Shown here piece after piece: positions 1 through 8,367 of a stretch of 64,000 bases of DNA. This DNA is from RI-153 sp963752935. GTDB lineage: Bacteria; Chloroflexota; Anaerolineae; Caldilineales; Caldilineaceae. Below the pieces are notes generated by a model. It was not told the DNA's origin, did no database searches, and saw nothing but the letters and a program-made list of their open reading frames with translations. Within the stretch, counting starts at the first letter, position 1, and every line of letters starts with the position of its first letter. The stretch is taken from NCBI GenBank assembly GCA_963752935.1, contig CAVWAL010000009.1, positions 434,001-498,000 of the forward strand. The letters are read 5' to 3'. The position numbers were made by a program, and so were the translations under genes.

Positions 1-102
1 GACGAACTCACCCGTCGTCTTGCAGAGGTCGCGCCGCAGGGGATCACCGAAGGCAGTCTCTTTGTGCCCGAAGGATTTATGGAGATTCCGCTGATGCAGT
101 GA
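1..102 (+). CDS. C-terminal end of an unidentified protein (5' end outside window)
   Basis: An open frame runs from the first base to a TGA at 100-102 and gives 33 residues, starting DELTRRLAEVAPQGITEG and ending MEIPLMQ. It has no start in the window, so the gene begins upstream. The stretch is too short to place in a family, and no catalytic motif is visible. The frame is supported by the absence of stops and by the ordinary start of the next gene about 140 bases downstream. Confidence 0.55.
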   Translation, partial: DELTRRLAEVAPQGITEGSLFVPEGFMEIPLMQ

Positions 103-242
103 TGACGGCGTGCCGTCCATCCCCGACCTATTGTCTATTGAATTGTGGCCTACCACACACAAACACCGTGTTCCCGATCATGGACCACGCCCGACCTCGC
201 TGCGATGATAGGCAAAACGCCACCCATCACAACGAGGATCCT

Positions 243-587
243 ATGGAAGTCATTGTCCGCCGTCACCGCGATGGTAGCCGCACCGAATATACCTACGACG
301 ACGCCCAACGGCACATTCGCACCACAGACTTCGACGTCGACGACGGCATCTCCTGTGACATTCACTACGATTACAACGACTCGAGTCAGGTAAACGGCTG
401 GCGTGTCTATCAACCCGCCGATGTTCTGTTTATGCGCTTTGAGCGCCGCTATCATCCCAACGGCGAGATCGAAGAATTTCAGTACAGCCCCGAGGGTGAC
501 CTTCAATTTCGTTTTGTCGAACGCTTTGACGAAGAAAAACGCTGGCAGCAGATCACCTACGATGCGTGCGGCCGCAAGCTGGAATGA
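243..587 (+). CDS. Small YD-repeat-like hypothetical protein
   Basis: The protein has 114 residues and is rich in aromatic and acidic residues. Segments such as GSRTEYTYDD, GEIEEFQYSPEGD and RWQQITYDACGRKLE resemble the beta-hairpin YD/RHS repeats and MORN-like repeats, in which a short strand with a Y-D or Y-x-x-x-G core recurs about every 20 to 25 residues. There is no signal peptide or membrane segment. The ATG at 243 is chosen because GAGG lies six bases before it. A longer frame from 99 would overlap the preceding stop codon and has no binding site. Function is unknown; it could be a stand-alone repeat protein or a remnant of an RHS-type protein. Confidence 0.6.
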   Translation: MEVIVRRHRDGSRTEYTYDDAQRHIRTTDFDVDDGISCDIHYDYNDSSQVNGWRVYQPADVLFMRFERRYHPNGEIEEFQYSPEGDLQFRFVERFDEEKRWQQITYDACGRKLE

Positions 588-590
588 TCA

Positions 591-722
591 GTTCTGATGT
601 TCAGGGCAGCTACCCAGAACGGACCGGCACGGAGGCCGGTCCCTACACGTAGGGATGGACCTCCGTGTCCATCCGTCGTGGCTTCCCGCTAGACATGGAC
701 CCACCCAATAATTTGGGACACA
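591..722. repeat. 132-bp interspersed repeat, copy 1
   Basis: The segment matches 43832-43963 in the same orientation with only four mismatches in 132 bases. It contains three small palindromes: GGACCGG/CCGGTCC (621-642), CCCTAC-AC-GTAGGG (641-654) and GGATGGAC/GTCCATCC. It contains no reading frame. The pattern suggests a small non-autonomous mobile or structured element. It occupies most of the gap before the aldo/keto reductase. Confidence 0.85.
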
Positions 723-830
723 CCCCACCCCGCTGCACAGCAGTTGACCTCTCGACCTCAATCGACTATGCTCGTGTCACCGACTGAGCAATCCTACCCT
801 CGAACGAGAATCAAAACGAAAGGTTCACCA

Positions 831-1763
831 ATGTCCGAAACGATTGAGCGAAATGCCGGCGGGCTGCCGGTGCGCGAACTGGGTAAAACCGGGCTGAAGG
901 TTTCTATTATCGGCTTTGGCGGCGGCCACTTCGTCCGCTCGCATGTTGACGAGGCCACGTCCGTTCGACTGGTGCACAGCGCCATCGACGCCGGCGTGGA
1001 CTTCATCGACACGGCCTGGGAGTATCATAACGGCGAGTCTGAGCGACGGATGGGGTTGGCGCTCAACGATCGTCGTCAGCGGGTGACGCTGATGACCAAA
1101 GTCTGCGCCCGCGATCGCAAGACGGCTGAGGATCAACTGCACGACAGCCTGCGCCGCCTGCAGACCGACGTGATCGACGTTTGGCAATTCCACGAGGTCA
1201 ACTACGACAACGACCCCGATTGGATCTTCCGGGCCGAAGGCGCCCTGGAAGCGGCGTTGGCAGCACGTCAGGCGGGCAAGATCCGCTTCATTGGCTTTAC
1301 GGGGCACAAAAGCCCGCACATCATGCTCAAAATGCTGGCCCAAGACTTCGACTGGGACACCTGCCAGATGCCCATCAACGCCGCCGACGCCCACTATCGC
1401 AGCTTTCAGAAGGAAGTGCTGCCCGAATTGGTGAAGCGTGGCATCGGCTGCATCGGCATGAAGAGCCTGGGCGGCAACGGCAAAATCGTCAGCGGACTCG
1501 GCCTGACGGCGCAGCAGGCGCGGCGCTTTTCGCTGTCATTGCCCATCAGCACATTGGTTTGTGGCATCGAATCGATGGAGAATTTAGAGCAAGACGTGGC
1601 AATTGCCCGCAACTTCACGCCCATGTCCAACGAGGAAAAAGAAGGTCTCCTGGCATCAATCGTGGAAGAGGCCAGCGACGGGCGCTACGAGTGGTTCAAG
1701 AGTACGCAGCATTTTGACTCACAGGTTCATCGCGATCAGCATGGCTTCCCGCAGTTGCAGTAG
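831..1763 (+). CDS. Aldo/keto reductase family protein
   Basis: The 310-residue protein has the (alpha/beta)8 aldo/keto reductase pattern and probably reduces an aldehyde or ketone with NADPH in the cytoplasm. The catalytic tetrad can be read as D60 (FIDTAWEY), Y65, K90 (LMTKV) and H121 (WQFHEVN). The early RELGKTGLKVSIIGFGGG segment is typical of the family. The start at 831 is preferred because AAAGG lies seven bases upstream; an in-frame ATG at 744 lacks a binding site. The gene stands alone and is followed by a strong hairpin shared with the convergent peptidase gene. The substrate cannot be told from sequence. Confidence 0.9.
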   Translation: MSETIERNAGGLPVRELGKTGLKVSIIGFGGGHFVRSHVDEATSVRLVHSAIDAGVDFIDTAWEYHNGESERRMGLALNDRRQRVTLMTKVCARDRKTAEDQLHDSLRRLQTDVIDVWQFHEVNYDNDPDWIFRAEGALEAALAARQAGKIRFIGFTGHKSPHIMLKMLAQDFDWDTCQMPINAADAHYRSFQKEVLPELVKRGIGCIGMKSLGGNGKIVSGLGLTAQQARRFSLSLPISTLVCGIESMENLEQDVAIARNFTPMSNEEKEGLLASIVEEASDGRYEWFKSTQHFDSQVHRDQHGFPQLQ

Positions 1764-1772
1764 GAGTCATTC

Positions 1773-1832
1773 GTGTGAGTGTGGATGGGACGGCGCATCG
1801 GTGTATGCGCTGTCCCATCCACAATCTCACAC
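1773..1832. terminator. Bidirectional hairpin between convergent genes
   Basis: GTGTGAG (1773-1779) pairs with CTCACAC (1826-1832). Inside, GTGGATGGGACGGCGCAT pairs with ATGCGCTGTCCCATCCAC apart from one G-T wobble. There is no long T-run. The position between two convergent stop codons supports a terminator role on both strands. Confidence 0.6.
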
Positions 1833-1872
1833 GGCGGTAAATAACTTAAGAAACGCTGCCCGCGTAACAAGG

Positions 1873-2877
1873 CTAAATCGTCACCGTATCGCTCAACGCG
1901 TTGACCAACAGCCGCACGCAATTCTGCACGTCGTCATAGTCGACCATCTGTGACGGTTGATGGACATACCGCGAGGGGACGGAGACGGCCCCCGCCCGCA
2001 CACCGGAACGGCCGGTCTGCACAGCGCTGGCGTCGGTGCCGCCTAGTTCCAGAATTTCCAATTGATAGGGGATCTCGTAGGCTTCGGCGCTGCGCGCAAG
2101 CCAGCGACGCACGCCTAAATCGGCGATCATATAGGTATCCATCACCTTAATCGCCGGTCCTGCGCCCAGGGCAGACGGGCTGACCTTCACTTCGGGTATG
2201 TCCCCGGCGGCGGTGACGTCGATGGCGATGACGATCTCCGGCTCAACACTAAAGCCAGAAGTCTTGGCCCCGCGTACGCCCACTTCTTCCTGCACCGTGA
2301 AGACGCCGACGATCTCGTTGGGCGTGTTCTGGATCTCACGTAGCACCTGCACGAGGACGGCGCAACCGATGCGGTCGTCAAAGTTGGGTGCCAGCATGCG
2401 TTTACCCTGATCCACAAATTCAGTCCGGAAGACGGCCTGATCACCCACGCCGATGGATAGCTCCTCTTTCGAGAGCGCGCCCACATCCAAAAAGAGTTTG
2501 CGCATGTCGGGCTTGTTGCGCACGATCATCTCGCCTTCACTGCCGAAAACACCACGCGTGCCATCCTCGAAGAGTGCCTGCACGCCAAGCAGGGCATTGA
2601 CCAGCACGCCGCCCACGGATGCAAAGCGCAGGAATCCTTTTTCGTCGACATGGCTCACCATCACGCCGATTTCGTCCATGTGCGCCGCCAACATAATGCG
2701 TTTGCCCGGCTGCGCGCCACTCTGCGTAGGGCGCTTCACGGCGATCAGGTTTCCCATAGCGTCGACACGCATCTCATCGACCACACCGGCGATCTCCTGA
2801 CGAATCAGATCGCGTATCGCATTCTCTCGCCCCACCGGACCGTAGACATCGCAAAGTTTGCGGATCAGTTCTTTCAT
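1873..2877 (-). CDS. M42 family metallopeptidase (first of three)
   Basis: The 334-residue protein is a cytosolic di-metal aminopeptidase of the M42 (FrvX/TET) family, which trims peptides left by the proteasome or other proteases and usually forms a dodecameric shell. Metal and catalytic motifs are present in order: AAHMDEIG (H66, D68), NFDDRIG (D167/D168), VQEEVG (E197, E198), AIDVT (D220) and a C-terminal RYVHQPSQM with the last histidine. Length is normal. It is the last gene of a minus-strand series; the second M42 gene ends 53 bases upstream. Whether it acts as aminopeptidase or on sugar-linked substrates (some members are called endoglucanases) cannot be decided from sequence. Confidence 0.92.
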   Translation of the reverse strand: MKELIRKLCDVYGPVGRENAIRDLIRQEIAGVVDEMRVDAMGNLIAVKRPTQSGAQPGKRIMLAAHMDEIGVMVSHVDEKGFLRFASVGGVLVNALLGVQALFEDGTRGVFGSEGEMIVRNKPDMRKLFLDVGALSKEELSIGVGDQAVFRTEFVDQGKRMLAPNFDDRIGCAVLVQVLREIQNTPNEIVGVFTVQEEVGVRGAKTSGFSVEPEIVIAIDVTAAGDIPEVKVSPSALGAGPAIKVMDTYMIADLGVRRWLARSAEAYEIPYQLEILELGGTDASAVQTGRSGVRAGAVSVPSRYVHQPSQMVDYDDVQNCVRLLVNALSDTVTI

Positions 2878-2913
2878 TGGGTTCTCTCTTTATCTGTTTC
2901 GTCGGTCAACCTT

Positions 2914-2943
2914 CGTCAATTCTCCGATCGTCAATTCTCCGAT
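2914..2943. repeat. 15-bp tandem duplication at the 3' end of the second M42 gene
   Basis: CGTCAATTCTCCGAT occurs twice in a row (2914-2928 and 2929-2943). On the minus strand this duplicates the last codons and the TGA stop of the upstream peptidase gene, so the second copy lies just past the stop. It looks like a small slippage or duplication event. Confidence 0.8.
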
Positions 2944-3956
2944 TGCCATTCACTTGCCAACGAGGCAACCGCTTTCGCCATCAGTTCGATCGTGTGCTCC
3001 AGATCCTGTGGATCGAGCAGGGCAGCGGGGGCGTGGATGTAGCGACAGGGCACAGAGACGGCCATGGATGGGACGCCGCCGCGCACAAGATGCATGGCCC
3101 CGATGTCGGTGCCGCCGACACCCGGCTGTTTGACCTGCCAGGGGATGTTGTGGGTCTCGGCGGTGCGGATCAGGTGGCGCACCAGGCGCGGATCGGCGTG
3201 TGCGCTGCGATCCATCACCGAGAGCGCCGGTCCTTTGCCCAGTTGCGTGGTGGGGCTTTCGTCTTTGTCCTTGGGGGTGTCGTCGGCGATGGTGCCCTCC
3301 AGCGCAAAACCGATATGGGGGTCGACGGCGTAGGCGGCGACACGCGCCCCGCGCAGGCCGATCTCCTCTTGCACGGTAAAGACGCCGATCACCTCGCAGG
3401 GATAGTCGCGCATCAGCAGTTCCACCAACACGAGACAGCCGACGCGGTCATCAAAGGCCTTGCCCTTGAGCAGCCGACCCACCTGCCCGTAACTCGGCTC
3501 AAACGTGACCATGTCGCCTGGCTTGATGCCATTGGCGCCGCCGGTGTCAACGACGAGGCTGTCGATCTCGGTGACGCCGTTTCGCTCGCCGTTGCTTTGC
3601 AGGTGGACGGGCTTCTGCAGTATCACGCCGGGGACGGCCTTTTCGCCCACTCGCACACGTTTGCCGGGCAGCAGACGGGCGTCGATGCCGCCCACAGAGC
3701 GGATCTTGAGGGTGCCGTTGTCGTTGACTTTGACGACCATAAACCCAACTTCGTCCATGTGGGCGGCGATCATCACACGGAGCGGCGTGTCTGCGCCGCG
3801 GGCGTGCTTGCGCGCGATCAGATTGCCCAGGGCGTCGGTCTCCAGCGAGTCCACATGGTCGGCGACGGCTTCACGCAGGATCTGGCGCACGGCCGATTCC
3901 TGGCCGGCGACGCCACGGGCGAGGCAAAGTTGTTCGAGCAGTTGATATTTATCCAT
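2931..3956 (-). CDS. M42 family metallopeptidase (second of three)
   Basis: The 341-residue M42 aminopeptidase carries IAAHMDEVG, KAFDDRVG, TVQEEIGLRG and the C-terminal PCRYIHAP histidine motif. Where the other two copies have AIDVT or ALDVT, this one has ALEGT, so a glutamate takes the place of the metal-binding aspartate; both acids are known at this position in the family. The N-terminal MDKYQLLEQLC is typical. It lies between M42 copy one (53 bases downstream) and the oppositely directed toxin-antitoxin pair. The three copies are clearly diverged from each other, so they are old paralogues rather than a recent duplication. Confidence 0.92.
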   Translation of the reverse strand: MDKYQLLEQLCLARGVAGQESAVRQILREAVADHVDSLETDALGNLIARKHARGADTPLRVMIAAHMDEVGFMVVKVNDNGTLKIRSVGGIDARLLPGKRVRVGEKAVPGVILQKPVHLQSNGERNGVTEIDSLVVDTGGANGIKPGDMVTFEPSYGQVGRLLKGKAFDDRVGCLVLVELLMRDYPCEVIGVFTVQEEIGLRGARVAAYAVDPHIGFALEGTIADDTPKDKDESPTTQLGKGPALSVMDRSAHADPRLVRHLIRTAETHNIPWQVKQPGVGGTDIGAMHLVRGGVPSMAVSVPCRYIHAPAALLDPQDLEHTIELMAKAVASLASEWQSEN

Positions 3957-4014
3957 CTACACTCTCATTTTCGGCTGTGGTATGATGGCATTAGTCAGAT
4001 TGTTAGTAAATCCC

Positions 4015-4067
4015 GGCGGAAATTTGTCCACGTTTCCGACCAGAGGTAGGAATGCCAAATTTCCACC
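4015..4067. promoter_or_regulatory. Inverted repeat upstream of the toxin-antitoxin genes
   Basis: GGCGGAAATTTG (4015-4026) and CAAATTTCCACC (4056-4067) form a 12-bp inverted repeat with one mismatch and a 29-base spacer, 37 bases before the antitoxin start. Toxin-antitoxin pairs usually repress themselves through such sites, so this is a candidate operator. No convincing -35/-10 pair was found around it. Confidence 0.45.
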
Positions 4068-4104
4068 GTGGTATTTACGCCCAACTGTACTAGAAAGGAA
4101 AGCC

Positions 4105-4437
4105 ATGAACACATCAACATCCAAGACTTATCAAGAAGCGCTAACACTTGCCCTACAACTGCCGCCCGTCGAGCGGATTGCGATGATCGCAGAACTTGCA
4201 GTCTCTATCACAGAAAGCACTGTTCCTGACACCAGTATGAATTTAGCCAATGACAACCCTTTGTCAGATGCAGAAGTAACCCAATTGATGACAGTCACCC
4301 CTTTAAGTCCAAAAGAAATCGCGGAACAAGGATTGCTGGGAAGCTGGTCCGATCTGGGCATCACCGACGGAGCGGAATGGGTTGTGCTACAAAAACACAA
4401 ACGCAGAGAGTCGCGTAAATGGCAGATGCCCTCGTAG
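4105..4437 (+). CDS. Putative antitoxin of a VapBC-type module
   Basis: The 110-residue protein precedes and overlaps a PIN-domain toxin gene by 19 bases, the usual arrangement of antitoxin then toxin. The first half is a predicted helical segment (YQEALTLALQLPPVERIAMI) like that of addiction-module proteins; the second half is polar with a basic tail (KHKRRESRKW). A good site, GAAAGG, lies before the ATG at 4105. It would bind and block the toxin and repress the operon. Assignment rests mainly on the neighbour; the protein itself has no clear DNA-binding fold visible. Confidence 0.65.
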   Translation: MNTSTSKTYQEALTLALQLPPVERIAMIAELAVSITESTVPDTSMNLANDNPLSDAEVTQLMTVTPLSPKEIAEQGLLGSWSDLGITDGAEWVVLQKHKRRESRKWQMPS

Positions 4438-4796
4438 ACACATCGGTGATTATTGACCTGCTGCGCGGGTATCAACCGGCGCAGCTTTGGTTCACGGCTC
4501 AAAACAACCTCGCCGTCAGCCGAATTGTATGGCTGGAAGTCATTGAGGGCGCCCCAAACCGTATTGCACAGCATGGCGCATTACAGCTTCTGCACAGGCT
4601 GCCAGTGGAAGAAGTCACCGCCGACGACGTGATCTGGGCAACAGAACAGTTGATACTACGGAATCTTAGCCACAATGTTGATGCCTTCGATGCTATCATC
4701 GCCAGTTCATGCCACCGTTTACACATTCCCCTTTTTACGCGCAACCTCAAACACTTTGTACCGCTGGTTGGATCGCTTGCGCAACGGCCCTATTGA
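4419..4796 (+). CDS. vapC: PIN-domain ribonuclease toxin (VapC-like)
   Basis: The 125-residue protein has the PIN nuclease plan: D7 in ALVDTSVIIDLL, E40 in WLEVIEG, D88/D91 in NVDAFDAIIA, and the closing FTRNLKHF segment. These acids would hold Mg2+ and cut RNA when the antitoxin is lost. Length is normal. It starts inside the antitoxin gene and ends four bases before the convergent third M42 gene, so the pair sits tightly between two peptidase genes of opposite strand. The fourth acidic residue of the classic site is replaced by N109, which is seen in some members. Confidence 0.85.
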   Translation: MADALVDTSVIIDLLRGYQPAQLWFTAQNNLAVSRIVWLEVIEGAPNRIAQHGALQLLHRLPVEEVTADDVIWATEQLILRNLSHNVDAFDAIIASSCHRLHIPLFTRNLKHFVPLVGSLAQRPY

Positions 4797-4799
4797 CCG

Positions 4800-5852
4800 T
4801 TAATCCAACCGCAATTGCCCCATTGTCTCGCCATCCAGCCCGGCCACAAAGGACGCAAGCAGCCGCGCCGTGCGCTCAATGTCCTTAAGGACGACGGTTT
4901 CGGCAGGGGTGTGCATGTTGCGGATAGGAATCGAGAGCAGCCCGGTGGGGATGCCCGCCTGCGTGACCTGCATGGCCCAGGCGTCGGTGCCGGTGTTGCC
5001 GGGCAGGATTTCGTCGACAAAGGGGATCTCGCCGGCCTTGGCCGTTTCCAGCAACAGGCGGCGCACGTGCGGATGCAGGTTCGGCCCCAGGCCAATCGCC
5101 GGCCCTTTGTCCCATTCCACGGTCTCTTCGTCGGCGGCGCCCGGCTGCCGCGCAAAGGTGACATCGAGCGCGATGCCCAGCAAAGGCTGCACACCAAAGG
5201 TGGCTGTGATCGCCCCGCGCAGCCCTACTTCCTCTTGCACGGTGGCGACGGCATAGACATCCCAGTCATGGTGGATGGACTGCAACTGTTGCAGCATCAG
5301 GATCATGGCGCTGACGCAGGCTCTGTTGTCAAAGGCTTTGCCGGCAGCGTATTTGTCGCCCAGTGGCACCGTATCGCGCTGAATCGAGATGAAATCGCCG
5401 ATCTGCACCTGCTGCGCCAGATCCTCGGCACTCAGCCCCACGTCGATGAAAAGATGATCCTTGCCCATGGGCTTGTTGCGCTCATCCGCAGGCAACACGT
5501 GCGGCGGACGGCTGGCCACGATCCCCGGTAGATCGGTGCGCCCGTGGACGATCACCTCTTGCGACGGCATGACCTTCCAGTCGATGCCGCCCACATTGGT
5601 GAAGCGGAGAAAGCCCCGATCCTGCGCCGTCACGATCAGGCCGATCTCATCCATATGGGCCGCGATCATCAGCGAATGGGCACCGTCGCCGCGGCCTCGT
5701 TTGTGGGCGATCAAATTGCCCAGGGCGTCGCTGCGCACGTCATTCACCAACGGCGTGATCGTATCCACGAGCAGGGAGCGCAGGGTCTCCTCGTTGCCCG
5801 AAATGCCCGGCGTTTCGGTCAGCCGTTTGAGTAGATCGAATGTTGAAGCCAT
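4800..5852 (-). CDS. M42 family metallopeptidase (third of three)
   Basis: The 350-residue M42 peptidase has IAAHMDEIG, KAFDNRAC, TVQEEVGLRG, ALDVTFA and IRNMHTPAE. The bridging motif is D-N rather than the usual D-D; the first aspartate is retained. The start at 5852 is chosen because AGGAG lies eight bases upstream; an ATG at 5867 overlaps that site. It follows the MFS transporter in the same direction after about 70 bases containing a tandem duplication, so it may be the last gene of a four-gene unit (zinc-ribbon, LCP, MFS, M42). Confidence 0.9.
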   Translation of the reverse strand: MASTFDLLKRLTETPGISGNEETLRSLLVDTITPLVNDVRSDALGNLIAHKRGRGDGAHSLMIAAHMDEIGLIVTAQDRGFLRFTNVGGIDWKVMPSQEVIVHGRTDLPGIVASRPPHVLPADERNKPMGKDHLFIDVGLSAEDLAQQVQIGDFISIQRDTVPLGDKYAAGKAFDNRACVSAMILMLQQLQSIHHDWDVYAVATVQEEVGLRGAITATFGVQPLLGIALDVTFARQPGAADEETVEWDKGPAIGLGPNLHPHVRRLLLETAKAGEIPFVDEILPGNTGTDAWAMQVTQAGIPTGLLSIPIRNMHTPAETVVLKDIERTARLLASFVAGLDGETMGQLRLD

Positions 5853-5870
5853 AATGCACTCCTGCACAAG

Positions 5871-5938
5871 CGGTGACGGATAAGGGTTCAGACAACGTCA
5901 CGAGCGGTGACGGACAAGGGTTCAGACAACGTCAGCGG
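5871..5938. repeat. 34-bp tandem duplication at the 3' end of the MFS gene
   Basis: CGGTGACGGATAAGGGTTCA and its continuation (5871-5904) recur immediately at 5905-5938 with one substitution plus small end differences. On the minus strand this duplicates the end of the MFS coding region including the stop codon, leaving a copy in the gap before the third M42 gene. Confidence 0.8.
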
Positions 5939-7367
5939 GCAGACCTTTGCCGCTGCGACGGGCGGGTGCGGCCGAGAGCCAGATAAAACCGGCGATGCCG
6001 AGAATGCGCCCGATGCCGCTCAGCATGAAAATCAGCTTGTAGCCTACCACATCTGCCAGATATCCACCCAACAGTGGACCGAGCACGGCAGCGGCAAAGA
6101 CCGATGTCTGGTAGAGCGCCACGGCGCGTGGACGTTGCTCATCGGGCGTCAATTCCAGCAGCAGGCTGAAGTTCGAGAGTCCATAGCCGGCCCACATGAA
6201 GCCGCCCCAGATGTTGATCAGCGCAACCTGCCACGGTGCGGTCACGAACAGCCAGAAAAATGGCAAGATCGGGATCGCCAGCCCACTGACGATCTGCACC
6301 CAGAGCGCGCCTTTGCGATCCATGGCGCGACCGAAAAACAGTTGCCCGAAGAGCGCCGACGCGCTGGACACGCTGGCCAGCAGGCCGATGGTGGCAGCCG
6401 ATGTGTTGAACTCGTTGACAAGGTAGACATTAAAGAACGGACCGGCAATCTGAATGGCGACGTTCCACACGAAGCTGCTGATCACCAGCCCCAAAAAACC
6501 AGGGCTATTGCGCAGGATCTGAAAAACCTCGCCACGTTGTTGTCCTTTGGGAAGGGGGGTAGGCGACGCCGGTTCGGGGATGCGGTTAAAACTCAAGGTG
6601 CTGATGAGGCCGGTGGCGAAGGCCAACAGGAAGATCGTCTGGTAGCCAAAATGATCCAAGCCCTGCCAACCGTTGCCCAGGCGGATCAGCCACCCGGCCA
6701 GCGGCGCCACCACCAGCGCAGCCACCCCCATGGTGAGATTGCGACTGCCGAAGTAACGCCCGCGCATCGAGTTGGGCACAAGATCGGCCACCATGGCCGT
6801 CCACGCCGGGTTGGCAAAATTCCCCATGAAGGCGCGCACGCCATTCAAGAGGATGATCGCCAGAATCGCCAGTTGTGCATTCATCGCAAAAAACGGGACA
6901 AAGGCCAATCCCAGGAGCATTAAGCGCGCCACGCCGCCACCGGTCCACACCACCAGTGGTTTGCGTTTCTCTAGCCGCTCTAGCAATTGTGCGCCGGGGA
7001 AGAGTGCGACGGCGCCCAGCAGATTGGCGACAGCCGTCAACCAACCAACCTGTCCATTGCTGGCGCCGTAGGCCAGGGCGAAAAGAGTAATGAAGCCGAG
7101 ATAGAAGTTTTCGCTGATGGTGGCAAAGATGCCGTCGAGCCAGAAATAGCGCAGCCCGCGCACCTGTTGCGTATCGAGAGGACGTACAGCCTGCCGTTCC
7201 ACCGCTCGATCCAGTGGATGGACCAACGCATACCAGTTCCACCGCTGCGGACGAAGGTGATCGACATTGTTGCTGATACGGCGCTGCACCAGGGAGCGCC
7301 AGCCGTGAACCTGCTGATCTCGATCAGGTTCCGAGTGTCGCCAGGGGAGGGTCAACCAATTCCACAT
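5922..7367 (-). CDS. MFS transporter
   Basis: The 481-residue protein has about twelve hydrophobic segments after an unusually long polar N-terminus of roughly 95 residues (basic, with W and R clusters). The membrane part begins near RYFWLDGIFATISENFYLGF and includes typical loops between helices 2 and 3 (LERLEKRKPLVVW) and 8 and 9 (GRAMDRKGALW). It is a major facilitator exporter or permease in the cytoplasmic membrane with unknown cargo. It starts ten bases after the LCP gene stop, so the two are probably cotranscribed. The ribosome binding site is weak, which fits coupling to the upstream gene. Confidence 0.88.
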   Translation of the reverse strand: MWNWLTLPWRHSEPDRDQQVHGWRSLVQRRISNNVDHLRPQRWNWYALVHPLDRAVERQAVRPLDTQQVRGLRYFWLDGIFATISENFYLGFITLFALAYGASNGQVGWLTAVANLLGAVALFPGAQLLERLEKRKPLVVWTGGGVARLMLLGLAFVPFFAMNAQLAILAIILLNGVRAFMGNFANPAWTAMVADLVPNSMRGRYFGSRNLTMGVAALVVAPLAGWLIRLGNGWQGLDHFGYQTIFLLAFATGLISTLSFNRIPEPASPTPLPKGQQRGEVFQILRNSPGFLGLVISSFVWNVAIQIAGPFFNVYLVNEFNTSAATIGLLASVSSASALFGQLFFGRAMDRKGALWVQIVSGLAIPILPFFWLFVTAPWQVALINIWGGFMWAGYGLSNFSLLLELTPDEQRPRAVALYQTSVFAAAVLGPLLGGYLADVVGYKLIFMLSGIGRILGIAGFIWLSAAPARRSGKGLPADVV

Positions 7368-7377
7368 TTTAGACGTA

Positions 7378-8349
7378 CTACTCCACTCTATTCACGATTT
7401 GATAGATGGCCGGCTCGATAGCAGCCCACCGTGGTAGCAACACATAGGCGCCGCTCTCGGTGGTCCAGGGGTCGACATACTCCTGGTTCAAGACCAGGGT
7501 TTGCACATCTCCACGAGCCAGGTAGAGAGCAGCCAACCCCAGCGCAGGCCATTGGCCCGGCGCAAGGTCAGTCTGCGTATTGCGCAGGATAGCTGCGGCC
7601 AGCGCAGGCAAACGCAGCCAATGGCGTGGGTTCAACACTTTGGCCGCCAACGATTGAAGCACCTGTTGCTGGCGGGCCGCGCGCCCGAAGTCGCTATCCT
7701 GATGACGGGTACGCACATAGATCAGAGCCTCGTCGCCATCCAGATGTTGAGGACCGGCATCAAAGCGGATCGTCTGCACCCCGTAGTCAGCCGTCGGATA
7801 CGCTTCGTCCACAATGGTCACCGGCACGTCCACGGTCACGCCGCCAACGGCGTCGATCACCGCGACAAAGGCATCGAAATTGAGCAAAAAATAGCCGTCG
7901 ACAGACAGATCAAAATTCGCCGCCAACGTCTCTGCCAGATAGTGTGGCGCTGCGTTGGGATTGGCGGCGTCATAACCAACGGCCAACGCCGTGTTGATCC
8001 GATTGGTGGTGCCGCCGGGTTGGGGCAGCCATAGATCGCGCGGGATGCTGATCAGCCCGGCGTCGGCATGGGCCGGGTCCACGTGCAGCAGCATGATCAC
8101 ATCGGCGCGGGTCGGCCCTGTTTCAGCCACGCGTTGATCCACACCCACGATCAAGAAGGTAGCAGGTGGCTGACTTTGCGCCCACCAAAAAACTACCGCT
8201 GTCAACACCAATCCCAACAGAATCAGCAGGAGCAACGCCTTCAAAAGGGAGCGCGAACCGCTTTCGATCTGGGATGGTGGCGCAACGGCAGATTTGACGC
8301 TTGAGGATTTAGATGTACGTCGGCGAAGCAGGGGATGCTTTCGACTCAT
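7378..8349 (-). CDS. LytR-CpsA-Psr (LCP) family cell-wall glycopolymer ligase
   Basis: The 323-residue protein has a cytoplasmic basic N-terminus, one membrane helix (residues ~36-55, LLKALLLLILLGLVLTAVVF) and an extracellular LCP domain. The domain shows FLIVGVDQR, RADVIMLLHVDP, SIPRDLWLP, NRINTALAVG and the arginine-rich YVRTRHQDSDFGRAARQQ motif that binds the lipid pyrophosphate. LCP enzymes move polymers from an undecaprenyl carrier to peptidoglycan or protein. Its presence suggests secondary cell-wall polymers in this organism. It sits between a zinc-ribbon membrane protein and an MFS transporter in one unit. Confidence 0.93.
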   Translation of the reverse strand: MSRKHPLLRRRTSKSSSVKSAVAPPSQIESGSRSLLKALLLLILLGLVLTAVVFWWAQSQPPATFLIVGVDQRVAETGPTRADVIMLLHVDPAHADAGLISIPRDLWLPQPGGTTNRINTALAVGYDAANPNAAPHYLAETLAANFDLSVDGYFLLNFDAFVAVIDAVGGVTVDVPVTIVDEAYPTADYGVQTIRFDAGPQHLDGDEALIYVRTRHQDSDFGRAARQQQVLQSLAAKVLNPRHWLRLPALAAAILRNTQTDLAPGQWPALGLAALYLARGDVQTLVLNQEYVDPWTTESGAYVLLPRWAAIEPAIYQIVNRVE

Positions 8350-8367
8350 TGAGAAAACGTCGATTCT

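Noticed and set aside
99..242. Upstream ATG at 99 for the YD-repeat-like gene
   Set aside because: It overlaps the previous stop, has no binding site, and adds residues unlike the rest; the ATG at 243 has GAGG at good spacing.
2877..4049. 390-codon plus-strand open frame
   Set aside because: It is the mirror of the second M42 gene; the minus strand has clear M42 metal motifs, and the plus frame has no family likeness or ribosome binding site.
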